Source: Stenotrophomonas maltophilia | GTDB taxonomy: Bacteria > Pseudomonadota > Gammaproteobacteria > Xanthomonadales > Xanthomonadaceae | DNA: 64,000 nt | Direction of reading: 5' to 3' | Assembly (NCBI GenBank): GCA_002363385.1 | Contig: DEVL01000005.1 | Span: forward strand, 124,001-188,000 | Translations under genes and position numbers: made by a program | In this document: positions 42,479 to 51,693 of the stretch, in pieces | Layout: the number at the start of each line of letters is the position of its first letter | Numbering within the stretch: the stretch's first letter is position 1 | Notes under the pieces: model-generated | Databases searched by the model: none | What the model was told of the DNA's origin: nothing | The model's input: only the letters and a program-made list of their open reading frames with translations

Positions 42479-43624
42479 TCAGGCCCAGGCCGGCCGCAAT
42501 TGGCCGTCGGCGGCGAAGCGGTAGCGACCCTCGTACCAGCCCAGCGCAAACAGGCTGAGCACCTGCTCGTAGTAGCGCGGCGGTGCGGCACGCTGCTGCT
42601 CCGGTGTGGGCAGGGCAGCCGCCATCGCCTTTGCCCGGTCCGCTTCGCCCTGCGCCTGCAGGTACGGCACCAACGCCGCCTCGAAACCGTAATTGCCGGT
42701 GCCCTCGCGCGCGCCGGTGAGCGTGTTGACCTTCTCGGGTATCGGCTGGCCGTCGCGCAACACCGTCAGCGGGCCATGCAGCGCCTCCAGCACCGGGCGG
42801 AAGCTGGGATCGTTGACCGCGGTCATGCCCGCCCACAGGTAACAGCGGATCGCGTCATAACTGCCGAGCGGGCCCTTGTCCGGATCGGCGATGAAACCGC
42901 CGTCGCGCCACGCCGTCCAGTCCGGCGCGAAACCGTGCGGCGCCGTGTCGCGCAGCAGTCGCACACTGTTGCCGATCACGGTGGTCCACGGCCCGGTCGG
43001 ATCCAGTGCGGCGAACCGGCGCAGCAGCGGCAACGGGACGTAACTGGGATTGAAACGCCAGGTGTCTTCGGTCGCAAAGCCGTTCGGCCCCGGCATCAGC
43101 ATCGTGCCCAGGCCCGGCACATTCACCACTTCCTGCGCCAGGATCGCGGCCAGCATCGCCTCGGCGGTCTGCCGCAGCGCGGGCCGTTTCCACAACCGGG
43201 CCGCTTCGTGCAGGGTGTAGGCGAGCCACACATCCGAGTCGCTGGCCGGGTTGTCGTCCAGCACCTTCCAGGCGCCGGCAGCATCGCGCCCCCACAGCCA
43301 GGCCGGCAGGCGCTGGGCCATGCTGCCGCCGGCGAGGTTGTCCTCGGTCCAGCGCAGGAGGCGATCGAACAGCGGCTGATCGTTGTCCACCAGCGCGAAG
43401 AACAGCGCGTAGGACTGGCCTTCGGAGGTCGAGCGCTGGTCGGCGTTGTTGTGGTCGACCATGCGCCCGTCCGGGGTCACGCTGGAGGCGCGCATCACCT
43501 GCCACGCCGTCCACGGGCCGGGGCCACGTGCCGGACCATTGGCCGAACAGGCCAGCAGCGGGGTCACGGCCAGCGCCTGCAGCAGGCGGCGGCGCATCGG
43601 GTGGAACGCTCGGGAATCAGTCAC
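42479..43624 (-). CDS. bcsZ: GH8 endo-1,4-beta-glucanase BcsZ, copy 1 (downstream of bcsC)
   Basis: BcsZ cuts cellulose in the periplasm and is needed for normal cellulose output. The 381-residue product has a basic RRR start and a lipobox-like TPLLAC (Cys 26), so it may be a lipoprotein. The GH8 acid TSEGQSYALFFALVDND (Glu 68) and base GSYDAIRCYLW (Asp 257) are present, as are RLPAWLWG, VPGLGTMLMPG and RFNPSYVPLPL. By eye this copy is closer to E. coli BcsZ (TSEGQSY, EKVNTLTG region) than the copy at 48188-49351. It is last in the operon, 100 bp after bcsC. Confidence 0.92.
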   Translation of the reverse strand: MTDSRAFHPMRRRLLQALAVTPLLACSANGPARGPGPWTAWQVMRASSVTPDGRMVDHNNADQRSTSEGQSYALFFALVDNDQPLFDRLLRWTEDNLAGGSMAQRLPAWLWGRDAAGAWKVLDDNPASDSDVWLAYTLHEAARLWKRPALRQTAEAMLAAILAQEVVNVPGLGTMLMPGPNGFATEDTWRFNPSYVPLPLLRRFAALDPTGPWTTVIGNSVRLLRDTAPHGFAPDWTAWRDGGFIADPDKGPLGSYDAIRCYLWAGMTAVNDPSFRPVLEALHGPLTVLRDGQPIPEKVNTLTGAREGTGNYGFEAALVPYLQAQGEADRAKAMAAALPTPEQQRAAPPRYYEQVLSLFALGWYEGRYRFAADGQLRPAWA

Positions 43625-43724
43625 GGCACATCAGCCTCTTCGCAGCAGGAACCCGCCAAGCCTGCGGGACGCCCGCGGCCAGGTAAAGCCTGGCAGCGGG
43701 CCGGTCATCAGCGCATGACGGCGA

Positions 43725-46700
43725 TCATTCACCCGAGGCGTACGGCGAGCGCAGCGGCTGCGGCTGCTTGCCCAGCCCGGCACCGAGGCGGTCGAGCAGG
43801 AAACGCAGGTACAGGCTGGTGCCGAACTGCCGGTAGTCACGCGCGTTGTTGAACTCCATCCGCCCGCCCAGGAACAGCTGCGAAGACAGCTGCCATTCGG
43901 CGGCGGCGCTGAGGTTGTAGGACACGCCGGTTTTGGTCTGGCCGGTGTAGACCGGATCGACATACTCCGTGGTCAGCCCCAGCAGCGCGGCCATCGAGGC
44001 GGCCTCGTAGGCAGCCTGCTGCATGGCCGGATCGGTCGGGAAGTACGGCGCGGCCTCTTCCTTGAAGTGCTGCACACCGACGCTGGTATCCAGCTGCCAG
44101 GCCACGCGGCCGCTGGAAGTACGACCGTTCCAGTGCACCGGGAAGCCGACATCCACGTAGCGCTGCGGGCTGAAGTAGCCACCATGGCCGTAGGTGAAGC
44201 CGCTGAGGTTGCGGTCGTATTGCATCGCGGTCAGGTTCAGGCCGGCGGTCAGCGACTGGTTGGTGGTTTCCAGCGCGTGTACGTACACGCCCACGCCGAC
44301 TTCCTGGCGATCGTTGTCGGCCACGTTCTCGCCTTCCAGGCGGTGCCACGACGCACTGGCGTAGCCGCCCAACTGACCGTTGTCGACGGTCGCGGCGAGC
44401 TTGGCGCCGCTGGCGGTCACCCCGCCCCAGCGCAGCCCGTTGCGCCCGTCTTCCACACCGGCGAACGACAGCAGGCTGTCGGTCACGGCGCGGCGCGATG
44501 CTTCGCCGGACCAGGTCAGCGCATCGCCGATCTGACCGCGGTAGCCGATGCCACCGACGATCTGGGTGTCATCGAAGCCGAGCGGCGTGCTGCCGACATC
44601 GGCGCGGAAGCCACCGCGTTCGTAACCCACCGAGACGCCGGCACCGCTGGCATCCTGCGAACTCATGCGGCGCGCACCGGCAGCGTTGGCCACCATCGCG
44701 TACAGGGTGTCCTGGAAGGCTTGCGGGGTCTGTGATCCCCCCCCGCCCTGGGACAGGGTCTTGAGCTGGGCCTGCTCGGCCGCCGTCAGGCCGCGCACGA
44801 GGCCGGCGTTGCCCAGCACCTGGGTGGCAATGTCGCTGATCGGCGTGTTGGCCAGATCGCGGCTGAGGATGTAGCTGGGCAGCGGATCGGCGAACAGCAG
44901 CGCGCGCGCGGCCGCCGCACGTTCGGCCTGGGTAAGCGAACCATCGGTCTGGTTGAACAGCTCCTGATAACGGCCGTTGTCCAGGGCGCGGTCGTAGATC
45001 AGATTGCGGGTGGCATTGCTCTCGCCACGCGTCAGCAGCGTCTGGTACAGCGACGAGCCGACCAGGTCATCGACCGGTGTGCGGTCGGCGGCCAATGCAC
45101 CGGCCAAGGCGGCCTGCGGGCCACCGCCGAAGCGGCTGGCGCTGGTGTATTCGGGATCCGGGCGACCGGCATCGAGCACGGTCGGGGTGACCGTGACCTT
45201 GAGCTTGCCATCGCCGACCGCGAACTGCCCTTCCAGCGGCACCTGCAGATCATCGAGCTGGCCCATGCCGGCTTCACCCGCGCGGGTGCGGTACGCCGCG
45301 CCGACCGCCAGGCTGCTGCTGTTCTCGGCCTTGAGCGCACGCAGCTCATCGAGCACACCGTTGCCCGTGGTGGCCGGCGGCAGCGGGCCAAGCGCGGTGT
45401 TGCGCGAGGCGCGCGGCGCGCTCGCCTGGCTGGGCACCTGGCGCGAGCCGGGCACCGGTAACGGCAGGGCGACACCGCCACTGGCCGCGGCGGTGGCCAT
45501 GACCGGCTCCGGCAGGCCATCGGCATCGATCACCGGGGTCACGCTGGCCGGGCCCAGGCTCATGCCCATCGCCGGCCCGGCGTCCATCGGCAGCGGTTCG
45601 GCAGCCAGGCGTGCGGTGGCGGCCGGCAACGGCAGGCCACCGTCGCGCAGCGCCGCGGTACGGGTGACACCGCCACGGTTGAGCCCGGCGAACGGGTTGA
45701 AACTGCCACCGCCTGCCAGCATCGCGGTGCTGGCCTGCGGGTAGCCATTGTCGAGCTGGCCACTGCCCTTCGCGGCGGCGGCCAGCGATGCGCGGAAGTA
45801 GCTTTCGGCGCGGCGGTTCTTGCCGGCCGCGCGATACACGCGCCCTGCCGCCGCCAACACATCCGGCGATTCCGGCGCCTGCTTCAGCGCGCGCTCCAGA
45901 TACTGTTCGGCCAGGTCCATATCGCGCATCGCCGCGGCACTGCCAGCCGCGGCGACCATCGCATCCAGATCGCCCGGCGCCAACTGCAGCTGCTGCTGAT
46001 ACAGCGCCAAGGCCTGGCCGTTGTCGCCCGCGGCGGCATACAGCCGTGCCAGCGCAGCGATGTTGCGCGGGTCCTGCGGGCGCTCGGCCAAGGCCGGGGC
46101 GAGCACCGCATAAGCACCTTCCAGATTGCCCATCTCACGCAGCGCATCGACCTGGCGCAGCACGTAACCGCTGCGCAGATCGTTCAAGCGGGTCTGCTGG
46201 CTGGCCGACAGTGGCACATCGGCGAGCTGGCGCAGGATCGCGGCGACTTCGCCATCGCGCCCGGCGCGCAGCAGCACCGAGGCATATTCCAGGCGGTTGT
46301 CGACGCTGGGCGAACCGCCTTCGATCAGACGCTGGGCGAGCACGAGGGCGCGTTGCTGGCTGCCGATGTCGGCGTAGGCACCGGCCAACGCGGCCACGAT
46401 GGATGGATTCTTGACCCGGTCGCCGAGTGCAGCTTCGGCGCGGGCCAGCAACAGCTGCGCCTCGCCGCTGCGCTGGCGCTGCATGAGCGAACGCGCCTGG
46501 GCAGCCTGCACCTGCACCCACGCGGTGTCGTGCAACGCGGTCATTTCCGAATCACGCGACGCGGTGGGAATGCGTTCGAGCAACGCGTAGGCACGCGGCC
46601 AGTCACTGTTTTCCTGGGCGAACAGGGCCTGCGCATACAGCGAGGTCGTCGAGCTGTCGTCCAGCGCGCGCAGGCCTTCGATCACCCCGTTGGCCTGGTC

Positions 46701-48206
46701 CGGACGGCCCGCGCGCGTGTACAGGCGCGCCAGCTCCAGCCGCAGCCACGGATCGCGCGGCTGCACCAACAAGGCGTCTTCGAGTTCGATCTGCGCCATC
46801 TCGATGCTGCCTTCGGCCAAGGCCTGCTGCGCACGGGCGCGGGCCAGGTTGGCACGCAGCACGGACTGGCCGCCGGCGCTTTCCTGCTGGGCCGGGGTCA
46901 GCCGGTCGAACAGTGCGGCCGCTTCATCGGCGCGGCCAAGACGGCCAAGCAGGCCGACCAGGCCCTGCAACGCACCGGCATTGCCGGCATCCAGCTCCAG
47001 TGCCTTGCGGTAGCTGCGTTCGGCCGCAGCCGGATCGCTCCCGCTCTGCAGATCGGCAAGCGCAACGTAACCCGCAGGCTCCTTCGGCTGCAGCGCGATC
47101 ACCTGCTGCACACGGGCGATGGCATCGCTGCTGGGCTGGCGACGCACGTCCTGCAGGGTCAGCCAGTAGCGCGCGGCATCGGCCGCGCTGCGCCACTTGC
47201 CGTTGATCGCAGCGGCCGGACGCAGCAGTTCATTGGCTTCGCCGAAACGTTCCTGACGCAGACGTACCGAACCCAGCCCACCGAGTGCCTCGGCATCGCG
47301 TGGCCGCGCGCGCAGTACCTGCGCAAAGCGTGCTTCGGCCTGGGCCAGATTGTTGCTGTCCAGCGCGCGGAAGCCTTCGCCGAGCAGGCGCTGGTTCGGG
47401 TCCTGCGGCACGGGACGGTTGGCCACGGCCTGCTCGCGCAGCTGCGCCTGCTTGGCCGCCACTTCACGATCATTCGGCACCACGTCCAGGAAGGCCTGGT
47501 ACAGCCCGGCATCGGCGGTGGTGGCGTTGAGCCACAGCAACGCCTGGCGCCAGGCTGCACGCGCGGGGCCGGCGGTGTCGGTGGCCTGGCTGAGTGTCCG
47601 CAGCTGGGCGATGCCCTCGCGGCGGGTCGGCTCGCGGTAGGTCAGCACCTGGGCCAGCGCGAGCTTGGCCGGGTTGTTGTTGCCGGTGGCGATACGGCGC
47701 AGGCCATCGCGCGCGCGCGTCCAGCCTTCCGGCGTACCGGCCAGCACCTGGTAGTACTCCAGCGCCAGATCATTGGGCGGACCGCCCGCACCGAAGGCCT
47801 CGTCATAAGCGCGTACCGCTTCGACATAGCGACCGGCCGCCGCCGCGCGCCGTGCGGTCTGCAGCTGGTTGCCACCGCCGCCACCGCCGAGCGCCATGCG
47901 CAGGCGCGTGGTCTGCGCCGAGGACGGGTGGCGTGCCTGCAGCTGCTGCAGCCGCTTCTGCGCCTCGGCGCGGCGGCCCTGGTTGAGGTCGATCAGGCCC
48001 AGGCCCAGCAAGGCGTCGGCCTGGTTGGGGTCGGTCGCCAGCAGCTTGCGCCATGCATCGGCGGCCAGATCCTCACGGCCCTGGTCCTGCCAGTAGTTGC
48101 CCTGGCTGACCAGTTGCTGCGTCGAGGACGCGTTCTGCGCGAAGGCCGGCACGGTCAACACACACAGGCCAACCAGGCAAAGAGGTGTCAGGGTCTTGCG
48201 GAACAT
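43725..48206 (-). CDS. bcsC: Cellulose synthase outer-membrane subunit BcsC
   Basis: BcsC exports the glucan across the periplasm and outer membrane. The 1493-residue product has a signal peptide (MFRKTLTPLCLVGLCVLTVP, cut after AFA), a long series of TPR repeats to about residue 870 (for example ADALLGLGLIDLNQGRRAEA and LAQAEARFAQVLRARPRDAE), a low-complexity linker, and the BCSC_C beta-barrel from about 955 to the end. It is longer than E. coli BcsC (about 1160), mainly because of more TPR and linker. The start at 48206 lies 19 bp inside the upstream bcsZ copy. A continuous open frame upstream to 48944 is antisense-frame noise over bcsZ. Confidence 0.95.
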   Translation of the reverse strand: MFRKTLTPLCLVGLCVLTVPAFAQNASSTQQLVSQGNYWQDQGREDLAADAWRKLLATDPNQADALLGLGLIDLNQGRRAEAQKRLQQLQARHPSSAQTTRLRMALGGGGGGNQLQTARRAAAAGRYVEAVRAYDEAFGAGGPPNDLALEYYQVLAGTPEGWTRARDGLRRIATGNNNPAKLALAQVLTYREPTRREGIAQLRTLSQATDTAGPARAAWRQALLWLNATTADAGLYQAFLDVVPNDREVAAKQAQLREQAVANRPVPQDPNQRLLGEGFRALDSNNLAQAEARFAQVLRARPRDAEALGGLGSVRLRQERFGEANELLRPAAAINGKWRSAADAARYWLTLQDVRRQPSSDAIARVQQVIALQPKEPAGYVALADLQSGSDPAAAERSYRKALELDAGNAGALQGLVGLLGRLGRADEAAALFDRLTPAQQESAGGQSVLRANLARARAQQALAEGSIEMAQIELEDALLVQPRDPWLRLELARLYTRAGRPDQANGVIEGLRALDDSSTTSLYAQALFAQENSDWPRAYALLERIPTASRDSEMTALHDTAWVQVQAAQARSLMQRQRSGEAQLLLARAEAALGDRVKNPSIVAALAGAYADIGSQQRALVLAQRLIEGGSPSVDNRLEYASVLLRAGRDGEVAAILRQLADVPLSASQQTRLNDLRSGYVLRQVDALREMGNLEGAYAVLAPALAERPQDPRNIAALARLYAAAGDNGQALALYQQQLQLAPGDLDAMVAAAGSAAAMRDMDLAEQYLERALKQAPESPDVLAAAGRVYRAAGKNRRAESYFRASLAAAAKGSGQLDNGYPQASTAMLAGGGSFNPFAGLNRGGVTRTAALRDGGLPLPAATARLAAEPLPMDAGPAMGMSLGPASVTPVIDADGLPEPVMATAAASGGVALPLPVPGSRQVPSQASAPRASRNTALGPLPPATTGNGVLDELRALKAENSSSLAVGAAYRTRAGEAGMGQLDDLQVPLEGQFAVGDGKLKVTVTPTVLDAGRPDPEYTSASRFGGGPQAALAGALAADRTPVDDLVGSSLYQTLLTRGESNATRNLIYDRALDNGRYQELFNQTDGSLTQAERAAAARALLFADPLPSYILSRDLANTPISDIATQVLGNAGLVRGLTAAEQAQLKTLSQGGGGSQTPQAFQDTLYAMVANAAGARRMSSQDASGAGVSVGYERGGFRADVGSTPLGFDDTQIVGGIGYRGQIGDALTWSGEASRRAVTDSLLSFAGVEDGRNGLRWGGVTASGAKLAATVDNGQLGGYASASWHRLEGENVADNDRQEVGVGVYVHALETTNQSLTAGLNLTAMQYDRNLSGFTYGHGGYFSPQRYVDVGFPVHWNGRTSSGRVAWQLDTSVGVQHFKEEAAPYFPTDPAMQQAAYEAASMAALLGLTTEYVDPVYTGQTKTGVSYNLSAAAEWQLSSQLFLGGRMEFNNARDYRQFGTSLYLRFLLDRLGAGLGKQPQPLRSPYASGE

Positions 48207-49351
48207 GGCGAACTCCACGCGGGCAGCAGTCGCCCATCGGCAGAAAAACGGTAGCGGCGATCCATCCAGCCCTTGCCGAACAGCACCAGGGCACGATCGT
48301 AATAATTGAGGGTGCCGGCGGCGGGAATCCGCGCCAACTGTGCCTTGGCCAATGCAGGTTGGCCAAGCGCGCTGAGATACGGCAGCAAGGCGGCAGCAAA
48401 GCCGGGCGACGGCGCCCCGCTGCCCACGCCCAGGCGCGTGTCGATCTTCTCGGCGAAGCCGGTCTGCGCGCGCAGCATCGACGCCGGACCGGACAGGCCA
48501 TCGAGCAGCGTGCGGCGCAGCGGGTCGGCCGGATCGGTCATGCCCGCCCAGAGGTAGCAGCGGATCGCATCGTAGCTGCCCGTGCCGCCCTTGGCCGGGT
48601 CGACCACGAAGGCCTTGCCGTTCCAGGCGATCCAGTCCGGCGCGAACCCGACCGGCGCGCTGGCGCGCATCATCGCCACGCTGCGCTCTGCCAGTCGCGC
48701 CCACGGACCGCGCGCATCGACGGCGGCGAAGCGGCGCAGCACGAACAGCGGCAGGTAACTGGGATTGAGCGTCCAGCGGTCGGCCTGGACGAAGCCGCGG
48801 TTGCCCGGCAGCAGCATCGGGCCGAAGCCGGGCAGCTCGACGATTTCGGCCGTGCGCATCAGCGCGAGCGTCTGCCGCCCGGCCTCGACCAGGCCCGGAC
48901 GCTTCCACAGGCGGCCGGCTTCCAGCAGCGCATAGGCGATCCACAACTCACCATCCGAGGCGGTGTTGGGGTCGAGCACGCGGAACTGTCCATCGGCCGC
49001 CTTACCCCACAACCAGGCCGGCAGATTGAGATCGGCGCGGCCGCGGCAGAGGTGGCGGCGGGTCCAGGCCAGAATGCGGTCGAACAGTACCGGATCGTTG
49101 TCGACCAGCGCGAAGAACAACCCGTAGGACTGCGATTCGGAGGTGCTGCGCAGGTCCGTATTGAGCTGATCGACTACGCGCCCATCCGGCTCGACATGCC
49201 GATCGACGAACGCACGCCACTCGCGCCACGGCGTACCGCAGGCCTGCGCCAGCGCATCCAGCGGCAGCACGGCGGCCGCACCTGCCGCCGCGAGCACCTG
49301 CAGGAAGCGGCGGCGGGTGGGCGCCACCGCAGGGACGGACAGGTCGCGCAT
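48188..49351 (-). CDS. GH8 endoglucanase BcsZ, copy 2 (between bcsB and bcsC), divergent, Tat-like signal
   Basis: This 387-residue GH8 protein occupies the classical bcsZ position between bcsB and bcsC. The N-terminus has a twin-arginine pattern, TRRRFLQVLAAAGAAAV, suggesting Tat export. The catalytic residues are kept: Glu 72 in TSESQSYGLFFALVDND and Asp 261 in GSYDAIRCYLW. The residue after the acid is Ser rather than the usual Gly, and the C-terminal EKxDxxxG region is also shifted compared with E. coli. It starts 2 bp after bcsB and overlaps bcsC by 19 bp, so it belongs to the core transcript. It is a true paralogue of the 42479-43624 gene, not a duplicate in sequence. Confidence 0.9.
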   Translation of the reverse strand: MRDLSVPAVAPTRRRFLQVLAAAGAAAVLPLDALAQACGTPWREWRAFVDRHVEPDGRVVDQLNTDLRSTSESQSYGLFFALVDNDPVLFDRILAWTRRHLCRGRADLNLPAWLWGKAADGQFRVLDPNTASDGELWIAYALLEAGRLWKRPGLVEAGRQTLALMRTAEIVELPGFGPMLLPGNRGFVQADRWTLNPSYLPLFVLRRFAAVDARGPWARLAERSVAMMRASAPVGFAPDWIAWNGKAFVVDPAKGGTGSYDAIRCYLWAGMTDPADPLRRTLLDGLSGPASMLRAQTGFAEKIDTRLGVGSGAPSPGFAAALLPYLSALGQPALAKAQLARIPAAGTLNYYDRALVLFGKGWMDRRYRFSADGRLLPAWSSPCSARP

Positions 49352-49353
49352 GT

Positions 49354-51693
49354 TCAGCCGGACACCTTGACGCGTGCGTTGGCATTGCGCTTGAGCAGCC
49401 AGCGCGCGATCAGCGCCAGCAACAGGCAGGCCAGGCCCACGAAGCCAGCCAGCAACAGCGGGCTCTGCGAGAAGTACCAGCGCAGCCAGGTCAGCGGCGG
49501 CAGGTGGCCGACGTAGTAACTCTGGTTGCCGGCCAGGCTGCGTACCTTGTCTTTCTGCAGCAGCACCACGCTGCCCTGGAAATCGCGCAGACGGTCCGGA
49601 TCGAACCACGCTTCGAACAGGCGATTGACCTGGGCCGGATCATCGGCCATCACCGCGATCACGCTGCGGCCCTTGCGCAAGGGGGACTCAAAGCCCATCA
49701 GCACCACATCGCCGGCATCCGGGCGCACCGACACTTCGGCCGTGGTCGGCAGGTCGGTACGGCGTGCATCCGGAGACAGGAACGAGGGCATGCGCTCGAA
49801 CACCCAATCCGAGAGCTGGAAGCGGCGCGACTGCCCCGCCTCGCCAATCGGCAGGTGCGCGGCCCATTCGCCGAACAGCGGCTGGCTGCGGCGCGAGCCC
49901 AGCACCACCAGATCCTGGTCGGCATGTTCGCCCACCTGGCCCGCCGCGATGATGCGGTTGCGCAGTGCCGGGTAGCCGGTCGAGGCCCCCATGCGGCCGA
50001 GCAGCGTCAACACATTGCCGACGTCATCGGCGGTGGGGTTGTCGGGCAACACCAGCACGGTCTCGGACAGATCAGCCAGACGCGTGAACGGATAGCCGGC
50101 GTTGCCGAAGGCCGCCAGGTTGGGCATCGCCATGTAATGGTCGAAGCCGCTCAGGTCGATGCTGGTGTCGCCATCGATGGCCGCGGAGACGTCCGGGAAC
50201 GTGTTCTTGCACTCGGCCGCCTGCGGGCGATCGAAGAAGAAGTGGAAGCGCAGCTGGCTGTTGGACGAGAACGGGCCGGTCGGCAGCATCACTTTCTGCT
50301 GGATGGGCATCACGCCCGGCGCCTTGATCTTGTTCCACAGCATCTCCGACACCGAGCGCGGTGCCGGGCGGCCGTTCAAGGGCAGCGTGGTGACGAAGGC
50401 ATCGTTGATGCTGATGTTCAGCGCCGACTTGTTCGCCCCTTCCGGCAGCGTGTAGCGGTAACGCAGGTCCAGCGGGATACCGTCACGACGCCACACGAAC
50501 AGATCCGGCGGCAACTGCAGGCCGATGCGGATCAGGTCCGGGTGGTAGCCGACCACGTTCAATTCGCTGGTCTGCTGGACCAGCTCGGACACGCGTACCG
50601 GGCGATCGCTGGGGATCCAGTTCGGCGCGTCGTACGGCTTGCGCGGCGCGATCTCCTTGAAATCCCCGATGCTGGCGGTCGGGCCGGACAGCGGGGTGCC
50701 CAGGGTCAGCGCGGTGGCAGCGATGCGCAGTTCACCATCATCGCGGCCGAGCACCAGCAGCAGCTTGCCGTTGGCATCGTTCGGGTTGGCGATCACGGCC
50801 AGGGTCGGCCCGCTGATGTCGGGCAGCACCAGGCCGGCCGGCGGGTTGCGCGGGGTGGCCACCACCACCGCGTTGCCTTCCAGCGGTACGGTGTCGATCG
50901 AAGCCGGGAACAGCGCGCCGCGATAGCCGGCCAGCGCACCGAACCACGAGGAGACAATGCCAGCCGACTGCAGCAGCCCCTGCCCCGGCTGACCGGTGAA
51001 CACGAACGGCAGCTCCAGCCGGTTGGTATCGCGTGCATCGAAGAACGGCACCGGCAGCAGCGACAGATCATTGGTCAGCTGCAGCGGCGCCCAGCCCAGT
51101 TCCAGGTAGCTGCCGGCGTCGATGTTGGCCCACAGACTGGTGTGGTCCGGGTCCTCGCATTCGCGCGTGTAGTGGCCGATCAACTGCAGGTTGATGCGGT
51201 TGTAGTCGATGATCATGCGCGGATCGATATCGATGTCGCGCTCGATCATCCGCCCGGCCTGCTCGACCGGGGTCGGCAGGGTTGCCACGGTCACGTCGTT
51301 GACGGTGACCTTCAGGTGCGACAGGTCGGGCAGCAGCGCTGGCGAATAGCTGTACTTCAAATGCAGCGAGGCGCGATCGACCACCTGGTCGTTGCGGACC
51401 GAAAACGGCACGCCCGCGGTGCCCTGGATGCCACGCAGGGTGATCTCGTAATCGATGCCCAGCTGCTTGAGCGTGGAGCGGCTCTGCCGCGAACCGGCGG
51501 CCGGCGCAGCGGGCGGCACGGGCACTGCCGGGGCGGCATCGGCGGGTGCGGCGACCGGTGCGGCCGTTGCCGGTACCGGCGGATCCTGCGCGTAGACCGC
51601 GCCACACAGCAGGGTCAGGGTGAACGCCACCGCTGCGGCGGACGGACGCGGCATGCGCACCGGGCGGAACAGGGAACGGTGACGACGGGTCAT
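49354..51693 (-). CDS. bcsB: Cellulose synthase periplasmic subunit BcsB
   Basis: BcsB is the periplasmic partner that BcsA needs to polymerise and pass on the glucan. The 779-residue product has a signal-type start (VAFTLTLLCGAVYAQ), a proline/alanine-rich linker at about 35-60, carbohydrate-binding and flavodoxin-like repeats (TLKQLGIDYEITLRG, FDARDTNRLELPFVFTGQP, LPDISGPTLAVIANPND), and a single C-terminal membrane anchor (LLLAGFVGLACLLLALIARW). Its ATG overlaps the bcsA stop by 4 bp, matching the need for equal amounts. Confidence 0.96.
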   Translation of the reverse strand: MTRRHRSLFRPVRMPRPSAAAVAFTLTLLCGAVYAQDPPVPATAAPVAAPADAAPAVPVPPAAPAAGSRQSRSTLKQLGIDYEITLRGIQGTAGVPFSVRNDQVVDRASLHLKYSYSPALLPDLSHLKVTVNDVTVATLPTPVEQAGRMIERDIDIDPRMIIDYNRINLQLIGHYTRECEDPDHTSLWANIDAGSYLELGWAPLQLTNDLSLLPVPFFDARDTNRLELPFVFTGQPGQGLLQSAGIVSSWFGALAGYRGALFPASIDTVPLEGNAVVVATPRNPPAGLVLPDISGPTLAVIANPNDANGKLLLVLGRDDGELRIAATALTLGTPLSGPTASIGDFKEIAPRKPYDAPNWIPSDRPVRVSELVQQTSELNVVGYHPDLIRIGLQLPPDLFVWRRDGIPLDLRYRYTLPEGANKSALNISINDAFVTTLPLNGRPAPRSVSEMLWNKIKAPGVMPIQQKVMLPTGPFSSNSQLRFHFFFDRPQAAECKNTFPDVSAAIDGDTSIDLSGFDHYMAMPNLAAFGNAGYPFTRLADLSETVLVLPDNPTADDVGNVLTLLGRMGASTGYPALRNRIIAAGQVGEHADQDLVVLGSRRSQPLFGEWAAHLPIGEAGQSRRFQLSDWVFERMPSFLSPDARRTDLPTTAEVSVRPDAGDVVLMGFESPLRKGRSVIAVMADDPAQVNRLFEAWFDPDRLRDFQGSVVLLQKDKVRSLAGNQSYYVGHLPPLTWLRWYFSQSPLLLAGFVGLACLLLALIARWLLKRNANARVKVSG

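Noticed and set aside
48207..48944. Upstream extension of the bcsC frame to 48944
   Set aside because: It lies over the second bcsZ copy in another frame; a clear signal peptide starts at 48206.
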